From: Ustulina deusta
Taxonomy: Eukaryota > Ascomycota > Sordariomycetes > Xylariales > Xylariaceae
Reading direction: 5' to 3'
Assembly (NCBI GenBank): GCA_023159155.1
Contig: JAJNNX010000022.1
Span: 186,001 to 250,000, forward strand
Length of the DNA stretch: 64,000 nucleotides
How positions within the stretch are numbered: position 1 is the stretch's first letter; each line of letters starts with the position of its first letter. A model generated the notes under the pieces. The model was not told where the DNA came from. It worked only from the letters and a program-made list of their open reading frames with translations, and searched no databases. The position numbers were made by a program, and so were the translations under genes. This document shows, piece after piece, positions 56,982 to 64,000 of the stretch.

Positions 56982-57835
56982 ATGGCGTCCTTCCAACCTA
57001 CAATCGACCAACTGGTTGATCTCACTCAAAAGAGCCTGTTCAGTACGTCTGTCACCGGATTATCCCTGCATACTTAGGTCACTACAGCAGACGGATACTA
57101 ACACAGGAGCTTGCCATCCAGTCTCGGCCTTCTCCATTGCTTTCAATCCTCTTTTCTGGAAGTATGCCGCTCCCGCTATGCACTTCTCATTGCCTAATTC
57201 AATGTCAAGCGAATGCTGACCTTCTTCCACAGCATCGTAGCGAGGCAAGGTTCGACGACCCCTCCTCGCCAACCCCGCCGACCGTGCTGGTCAATGCTCA
57301 GTTCTAACACGGCGTAGAGTATCACAACAAAGTCCTGACTAAGCTGTTCGGTGGCCGCTCTCAGGTAGCCTGCTATGCGCTCGCCGCCACCATTTTCTCC
57401 CTGGGCCTTGTTCGCGATGGCCTCTACGAACGCGCTCTCCGCCATCAACCCTCCTACCCGCTCCTCGAAACCGCAGAGGCGCAATATCTCGCATATGCCC
57501 TAGTGGCCATCGGAAACATTCTCGTTATATCCTCTACCTGGGCTCTGGGCATCACAGGTACATTTTTGGGCGACTACTTCGGCATCCTCATGGATAGCAT
57601 CGTGACGGGGTTCCCATTCAACGTCACGGATGCGCCCATGTACCACGGATCAACTTGCAGCTTCCTTGGCATCGCCATCCTGTACGGCAAACCAGCTGGA
57701 TTCCTGCTCACGCTATGGGTGTACATCGTCTACCAGGTCGCCCTCAACTACGAAAACCCCTTCACGGCTGGTATTTATGCCAAGCGGGATCGCGAACGTG
57801 CGGCAGCTAAAGGAAATGACAAAAAATCGCGGTAA
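56982..57835 (+). CDS. opi3: Phosphatidyl-N-methylethanolamine/phospholipid N-methyltransferase (Opi3 type)
   Basis: Four exons: 56982-57042, 57122-57161, 57233-57249 (only 17 nt) and 57318-57835. Together they give 211 residues, close to yeast Opi3 (206). The enzyme uses S-adenosylmethionine to make the last methylations from phosphatidylethanolamine to phosphatidylcholine, in the ER. Seen: MASFQPTIDQLVDLTQKSLF, then ISAFSIAFNPLFWN, then IVARQ, then EYHNKVLTKLFGGRSQVACYALAATIFSLGLVRDGLY, then ALVAIGNILVISSTWALGITGTFLGDYFGI, MYHGSTCSFLGIAILYGKPAGFLLTLWVYIVYQVALNYENPFTA. Three or four membrane helices and a Lys-rich tail ending KKSR (possibly ER-retrieval) are visible. The microexon is needed to keep the IVARQE segment that all relatives share. 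Confidence 0.9.
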
Positions 57836-59462
57836 TGGATTACTCTGCTATATAACAGGATGGTGGACCTGCTTGGCTGCTTTCTAGGTACACAAGTGCC
57901 GGGCATCAACCACACCACAGAGTCGACACCCTTACGGCTAGCCGAGCAAGGCAGAACAAGACACGCTGGGATTCAGTTGATGGTGCGAAGTGCTTGTTAA
58001 TTGAGAGGATTAATGGAACAAATGGGGTGGTTCGGAATTGTATCGACAGAGGATGAACATATATTTATAGAGAGTGAGGGGGGGGAGTTATTTGTATTGT
58101 TAATTGAGTATGGCGTAGAAGAAGAGGAGAGAAAAAGGAAGGCAACAGGAATAGGGGTCAAGGTATAACGAGGACGGGACAAGCTAGGTATCGATAATAA
58201 TGTTTCTACGATAGTTATTTCTCATCTGCGAAGAACCTAGACTCACGTCATTGTAGCTCTACTGTGCTTCGACCCAGAACTGGCGGTAGCCCGATGTGTC
58301 GTAGCTAGGAAAGAGCGTCATAGCCATCTCATTACGGTAGGTGTCTGTGCGTGGCGCATCATGTTCGTCCTTACCCTACCTACTTCTTGTTCAGATTGGG
58401 TATCAGATCATGACCGACGATCTCCCCCACCCCCGCAATCAATAGGAACAGAGATCAGAGTTTTCTTATCAGGATCCCGCCATGCGGAAAAACCCGCGGA
58501 ACATTGAGGGCTCTAAGAGGATTATTCGGTTTTGAATGGGTGCGCCACGCCGCCAAGCCACGAATTCTCATTACGACGAAGGTTCAGCATGTCCACGAAG
58601 GGCGCTAGTTGTTATTACGACGGTGGTTTTAGCCGGAACTTTGTACGCCATCGATGTTGGTATGTAGGACTCTCTCGACGATCAGGGCAGACCCCAGGTA
58701 TCGTAACGGTAGGCTGAGAATGCTGGTGTAACTCATTGATTCCTTCAGTTGATGCAAGTGAGATCACACGTATCTTACATATACGCTGTACGGGGAGGCA
58801 CTCGTTGATTCCTTCAGTTGACGCAAGCAAGACCACATAGGGGAGGTAGGCTGTACTTAAATAGCAGGCCATTGGTCGCCAGAAATGCATCGGGAGCGTC
58901 CGCACAATGCACTCCAGCCCCCGGACGCCCAATTCTCACGGGCGTCCAATCAAGCGCTAGGAAAACGCTGCAACAGGTCGGGGGCAGGGGTGCATCGCTG
59001 ACGGGCAGTAGCCGGGGAAACGGCAGCGCTGTGGGTGACTCTGGATCAATCACATGCACACCGTATTTTTAGCGACCCGACACTCGGCGAAGCATCGGCC
59101 TTGTTCGTGCCGGACTTCGACTACACCTAAACCAACGCCCCTGACGGACATAGCAGGACATGCATATGTAGGTATATATCGTCCAGCCGCCACCCTGCTT
59201 GCTGATACTACTCTACGGACGTGCTTACACCGCCCGAGGCCTCGACTTCACTGCTACTAAGTACCTATACGTAACTGGACAAACAGAAGCGACCAACAGC
59301 GTCGTCTCGGTAATTTGCGCCTCCGGCCGCTTCTATTAGGCAGGCCATATTGCCTATATTAACCCCCCGAGCAAACCACAACGGGGCCACCGCTCTCCCC
59401 GCGCCCAACGCTTGCCCCCTGGGCAGATAGATAGATAGCTCTGCGGCGTTGATTGGCCGGCC
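57836..59462. other. Intergenic region upstream of the Nramp gene
   Basis: No supportable gene. It contains two diverged 37-bp direct copies (58732-58768, 58801-58837) and a G-run near 58079-58086. Small frames at 58532-59260 lack family features. Confidence 0.55.
58732..58837. repeat. Two 37-bp direct repeats, 86% identical
   Basis: Copies at 58732-58768 and 58801-58837 share the core TTGATTCCTTCAGTTGA. They differ at five positions, all transitions, four of which read as C-to-T or G-to-A in the left copy. The copies begin 69 bp apart. Confidence 0.75.
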
Positions 59463-61479
59463 ATGAATCAGACATCGAGGACAGACGAGCCCTACGAGGG
59501 CGACGGGCTCAACCAGAGCCCCAATGCCTTCTCCAACGACCTCGTCACCAACGAGGATATGAATGGTATCGCCAACGCCCGAGAGCGTCGGGGCTGTAAT
59601 TCCAGGAGTATGGTGAACTCCGGCCAGCCCATAACCCAGCATATCCCCGTCTCTCCCGACGAGGATGACCGCACGAGTCTCGATGAGAAAGGACTGGCCC
59701 GTGGGGACGGCCAGTCGCCTGAGAAGCCGAGGAAGTCGGCTCAGGTGAACGACGGCCCGGCGGCCGCGTCCGTCGCCGGGTCCCCTAGACGCCGAGGAGG
59801 TCCGACGAGCCTCCTGCAGAAGGTATTCCAGTACATCGTCACGCTCGGGAAGTTCGTCGGGCCCGGCTTTCTCGTCGCCGTCGCCTACATCGACCCGGGC
59901 AACTACTCCACCGGCATCAGCGCCGGAGCCTGGTTCCGCTTCCGGCTGCTCTTCATCATCTTGCTGAGCAACCTGTTCGCCATCCTGCTCCAATGTCTCG
60001 CCGTGAAGCTCGGCACCGTCACCGGCCTTAACCTAGCCGAGGCCTGTCGTGCCTTTCTGCCCAGATGGCTGAACTACTTCCTGTACTTCCTCGCCGAGGC
60101 GGCTATTATCGCAACAGACATAGCTGAGGTCAGTGTTGTGTTTTTAATACCTACTTTTCTTTTTCCTCCGCAACGCAAATTCGGGTCGGCTTGCTTGCTC
60201 ACTAATAGGATCCCAGGTCATCGGCACGGCTATCGCGCTCAATTTGCTGATTCCTGCCATCCCCATCGTCGCTGGATGTGCCCTCTCTATCCTGGACGTT
60301 TTCGTGATCCTCTTCTTCTATCGGCCGACCGGATCCATGAACGGCCTCCGCATCTTCGAGATCTTCGTCATGCTTCTGGTCTTGACCGTCACCGCCTGCT
60401 TCGCCATTCAGCTCTCGCTCATCAAGGATACCAACCCCGGTGAGGTCTTCCGCGGCTACCTGCCCAGCGATGTCATCACCAAGTCAGAAGGGCTGTACCA
60501 GGCTTGCGGAATTCTGGGTGCTACTGTAAGTCAGAGAGTTTTACAAAGTCACTCAAGCTGTGTCTCGTGGGACGTAAGAGACATTATATATCCTTCACCC
60601 CTTTACTAATGAATCATGCAATAGGTGATGCCACACTCGCTCTACCTTGGTTCCGGGGTGGTTCAAAGTCGTCTGAGAGACTACGACCAGAAGCGAGGCT
60701 TGCTACCAGATGAGTCATCTGGTTACACGGTCGAAGACCCTAAGACTGGGAACAAGACATACTACATCCCCAGCTTCGCAGCCATCAAATATTCCCTGAA
60801 ATACACCTATACGGAAGTGGGAGTCACCCTCGTGACGTTTGCTCTCTTCGTTAACAGCGCGATCCTGATCGTCGCTGGCGCGAGCTTATACGGCAATGCG
60901 GATGCCGCAGATGCCGACATATTCAGCATCCACGACTTGCTAGAGGCGTCCATCAGTCCGTTCGCGGGCGTCGTCTTCGCCCTCGCCCTTCTCTTCTCCG
61001 GCGTCTCTGCCGGTATCGTCTGCACTATCGCGGGCCAGATGGTCAGCGAAGGGGCCCTCAGATGGAAGGTGAAGCCGTGGCTCCGCCGCCTCATCACGCG
61101 TTCCATTGCCATCACGCCCAGCATCATCATCGCCGGGGCCGCGGGCCGCGAGCGCCTCAACGACGCTCTTAACGGGACGCAGGTTGTCCTCAGCATCGTG
61201 CTGCCCTTCGTCTCCGCCCCTCTCATCTGGTTCACTTGCTTCAACAAGTACATGGTCACGCGGCCCGGGCTCGCCAGGGTCCGCGTCGACGGCAAGAATG
61301 CGAGCACGAGCTCCACCGATCTCGGTGCAGCCGTAACAAACGACCAAGAGGTTGGTCCGGGAACCGTGGATGCGGTGAAGATGGCAAACCCGTGGTACAT
61401 TTGCGTCATGGCTGTCGTCGTCTGGCTTCTCATCGTCATCCTCAACGTCGCCAACCTTGTGCTCTTGGGACGAGGCTAG
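59463..61479 (+). CDS. Nramp/Smf-type divalent metal (manganese) transporter
   Basis: Exons 59463-60128, 60217-60525 and 60625-61479 close in frame to 609 residues; introns are 88 and 99 nt. It is a proton-coupled importer of Mn2+ and related metals in the plasma membrane or endosome/vacuole. Seen: a hydrophilic N-terminal extension of about 120 residues; a membrane block starting KFVGPGFLVAVAYIDPGNYSTG, with the metal-site DPGN near residue 143; ACGILGATVMPHSLYLGS with the partner MPH motif near 327; about eleven hydrophobic segments in all; and a C-terminal helix ending NVANLVLLGRG. Both metal-site motifs are intact, so transport is likely. Which yeast paralogue (Smf1, 2 or 3) it matches cannot be decided. 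Most of the coding sequence is markedly GC-rich. Confidence 0.93.
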
Positions 61480-62663
61480 ACAAGACAAGACAAGAAAAGA
61501 CAAGAGAGGAGACACCCCGCGCAACACAGCCGGGTAGACGAGCTCTGCTCCCACGAATTCTCCACACCCGAACACGGATTCTCCCGCTCTCCCCGGGAAT
61601 CAACCCAGAGGCAAGACACAACACAACTTCTATTCGACCCTTCTTTCATTCATCCATGCATCCACACGTTCCGTCGCGTTATGTTACGTCACGGCTCAAT
61701 GGATTTTACCAGAGTAGGATTCCTGCTCACATATTTCTACCCCAAGGGCCTGCCTCTCCTGACAAACAAAGCCCGACCAATCACTCACTCAGTCACTCAT
61801 TACGACTACACCACCAAGCAGCAAGAAAAACACAGAAGAGAAGGAGAGGATTTTTATTTTTATCCTTCGCAAAATAGCATCTGCCGACAGTAGTATATCT
61901 ATATAGACAAAGATAAAGAAGAATAGATATAAACAATTTCCCCCTCCCCCTCGGCTATTTCTACGGCTCATGTTTAATTGTGACTCCCTCTCTAGCTGAT
62001 TGATTCATCTGTTTTTTGTCTGTCTGTCTGTCAACGACTTACCCCTCGCCCCAAAACTGCTGTCAGTGAATGAATGAGTGAATGAATGAGTGAATGAATG
62101 AATATACGAGGCATCCCCCGCTGATATTTTTAAAGACCTCAAAGGAAGGAACGCTGTTACTAACCCCGCCACCAATTCCTCGGTATCTCGTAAGGATGAT
62201 CGAGACCTCCAGCACTACCAACCAACAATATCAGGAACGATTACTCGGTGATAACACTTCTGAGAATCCTTATACCAACTCACTCAGAGCACATATATTT
62301 CTTTTTTCTCCTTCTGCGCATTTCAATCAGGCAAGTAAACAGTAAGAATTTTATTAGATACCGTAATGGCTTTCATCACTATTATACAATAAATAGGCAG
62401 GAACAAATACAGACTTCTAGGGTAATCCAGAATCATAAAGACGTTAGAATAATACAGTTGTGTCGAAGAGGGGACAGACAAGGCCCCTGCAAAGCGCCTT
62501 CATGCTCACGCTTCGAACACGTACTCCAAGCCCATGCCACAAATGCTGTCAAAATACCCCGCTGCCCCCCTTTAAATCGTACCATAATAGTCCCCATCCA
62601 TTAACGCCCGTCTTCGCGAGAAACCACATCTAGACATAATGCAATACGAAACAATCGGGGGTT
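61480..62663. other. Intergenic region with several simple repeats
   Basis: Just after the transporter stop is an ACAAG/AAGAC-type repeat (about 61480-61505). Further right are a TCTG tract (about 62017-62032) and a GAAT/GTGAAT tract (about 62066-62103). No gene is seen. The right end is the 3' flank of the glycerol kinase gene. Confidence 0.65.
62066..62103. repeat. GAAT-based tetranucleotide tract
   Basis: A degenerate run built from TGAA/TGAG units in non-coding DNA. Confidence 0.75.
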
Positions 62664-64000
62664 TCAAGGCGAGTTCACTAAATTGTATTCTTCTTTCTCA
62701 TTTCTAACCCAGCCTCGACTCATCTCCACAGCCCGCTCCCAACGGTCATACATAAGCTTTATTTTCTTAGGGTGACCGACGGGATCGAAGGTCTTGCGGC
62801 CGGGTTTATTGCGAATGATTTCGACGAGTTCTGGCAGACACGTCCAGCCACCCTTCGTGGCGAGTCCGGCGGCGATCGCCGCGCCGAGTGCAGTTGTCTC
62901 GCGCATTTCCGGCCGCTCGACGCGGATTACACTGATATCGGCTTGCGTTTGCATCGTAATGTCTGAGTTCGACATGCCACCATCGACGGCGAGTCCCTCA
63001 AGTTTATGGCCCGAATCTTTCTCCATAGCCTCGAGAATGGCGCGGGTCTGAAAGCAGGTCGCCTCGAGGGTCGCGCGAGCTATGTGACCTCTTTGCGTGT
63101 GTTGTGTAATCCCGACTAAAACTTGTTAGATCTAGAGTCCTCGAGAGGCTATGGCGCATTAGGCAGCAATCAAACCTAGGAAACAGGACTTACATAAGGT
63201 TCCTTTTGCGTCGTCTATCCAGTATGGTGCGAAGAGACCACTGAACGCAGTCACAAATACGACTCCACCATTGTCGGGAACAGTCTCGGCGAGCTCGCCA
63301 ACCTTGGATGAATCACGCACAAACCCCAAGTTGTTCATCAAAAACTTCACACCAGAACCCGCGACGGCGATGCTACCTTCTAGAGCATAGGCTTTCTGTC
63401 CCTCGCCAAAATCGTACGCGACGGTGGCTAGAAGACCGTATTTAGAGATGACAGGCTCGGAACCGACATTGTACAGCAGAAAACACCCGGTGCCGTATGT
63501 GTTCTTCGCATGGCCAGGCTTAAATCCACAATGGCCTACCAAGGCACTAGATTGGTCGCCCAGGCAGCCTGCGATTTTGGTCCCCTTTAGGGGTCCTGAC
63601 GCCAAGGCACCAAAAGCTTCAGAATGCGATGAAGGAACAATCTTGGGCAGATCGACTTTGGAGCGATCAATATCGAAGAATTCGAGTAGCTCGTCATCAT
63701 ACTGACAGGTGCGCAAGTTCATGAACATGGTTCTGCTGGCATTGGTGCTGTCAGTGACGTGAACATTATTATCCTTGCCACCATTGAGTTTATAGATCAA
63801 CCAGCTATCGACGGTACCAAAGGCTAAGCGACTTTCTTCATAGGCCTTGCGGACTTCGCCATGGTTCCGAGTGAGCCACAGAAGCTTCACACTGGAAGGA
63901 TAGGTACTCAGTGGTAAGCCGCAAAGATCCAGCAGCTTGTCAGCGCCAGGCTTAGTCTTGAGGTCTCGAACTAGCTCCTTGGTCCGTGTATCGGGCCAAA
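62664..64000 (-). CDS. gut1: Glycerol kinase (Gut1), 5' end beyond the window
   Basis: The gene is cut by the right edge. Exons seen: from beyond 64000 down to 63194, and 63115-62664; the 78-nt intron (GTAAGT, TTTTAG) joins GTL to FGITQHTQRG. The enzyme phosphorylates glycerol to glycerol-3-phosphate, the entry of glycerol into lipid synthesis and glycolysis. Seen: WPDTRTKELV near the edge; VKLLWLTRNHGEVRKAY; FGTVDSWLIYKLNGG; HVTDSTNASRTMFMNL; GCLGDQSSALVGHCGF; KNTYGTGCFLLYN; GSIAVAGSGVKFL; VFVTAFSGLFAPYWIDDAKG; and GMSNSDITMQTQADI. This is the FGGY-family signature set. About the first 100-150 residues, with the N-terminal ATPase-domain motifs, are missing only because of the window boundary. 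The frame stays open to base 64000. Confidence 0.94.

Noticed and set aside
59265..59993. 242-codon minus-strand frame
   Set aside because: It is an antisense shadow of the GC-rich first exon of the Nramp transporter.
1..64000. Biosynthetic gene cluster, CRISPR array or integrated virus
   Set aside because: No polyketide, peptide or terpene synthase core, no regularly spaced repeats and no viral genes are visible; gene content is mostly housekeeping.

Overview
This is nuclear chromosomal DNA of a filamentous ascomycete, most likely a Sordariomycete. The evidence is short GT-AG introns (about 50-210 nt) with RCTRAY branch sites, a Neurospora VIVID-type LOV photoreceptor, a GH7 cellobiohydrolase, long Not4, Trappc11 and Rxt2 orthologues of filamentous-fungal type, and gene spacing of 0.5-3 kb. 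Palindromic GGTACC/TAGGTACCTA strings dot the intergenic DNA. The order or genus cannot be fixed from the sequence alone. I saw no tRNA, rRNA, CRISPR array, transposase gene or secondary-metabolite core gene.

Layout: 0.4-3.0 kb, nuclear protein with a SUMO-interacting motif and a PUA/ASCH-like domain (+). 3.8-4.8 kb, complex I 30-kDa subunit (-). 6.0-11.5 kb, Not4 ubiquitin ligase, seen as two spliced coding blocks that are probably one gene (+). 14.7-15.6 kb, VIVID-like blue-light receptor behind a 3.2 kb non-coding stretch with a White-Collar-type light element (+). 18.9-20.5 kb, secreted GH7 cellobiohydrolase with a CRE1-type palindrome against its TATA box (-). 22.9-23.6 kb, LAMTOR2/roadblock-like protein (-). 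24.3-25.7 kb, probable pseudokinase (-). 28.0-29.9 kb, Kch1/Prm6-type potassium-influx membrane protein (+). 30.9-33.0 kb, PNPOx/ferredoxin-reductase fusion flavoprotein (+). 33.9-37.8 kb, NPC1/Ncr1 sterol transporter (+).

Second half: 39.1-40.1 kb, NMN adenylyltransferase (+). 42.2-44.1 kb, Cue2-like Smr endonuclease (-). 44.9-46.5 kb, NAPE-PLD-like zinc hydrolase (-). 48.2-52.2 kb, TRAPP subunit Trappc11 (-), divergent from Rxt2 of the Rpd3L deacetylase complex at 53.2-54.9 kb (+). 55.9-56.4 kb, small cupin (+). 57.0-57.8 kb, phospholipid methyltransferase Opi3 with a 17-nt microexon (+). 59.5-61.5 kb, Nramp/Smf metal transporter (+). 62.7 kb to the right edge, glycerol kinase, whose 5' end lies outside (-).

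The genes are mostly housekeeping and do not form a single pathway. Several concern membranes and lipids (NPC1, Opi3, NAPE-PLD, Trappc11, glycerol kinase), mRNA or translation quality control (Not4, Cue2-like), and environmental response (VIVID, cellobiohydrolase). All multi-exon models were built by hand from splice signals, reading-frame closure and remembered family sequences; the exon coordinates given all close in frame. No clearly undescribed system was found. The best leads are the Not4 gene structure, the pseudokinase, the fungal LAMTOR2-like protein, the PNPOx-reductase fusion, the Opi3 microexon, apparent AAG 3' splice sites in four introns, and two promoter elements.
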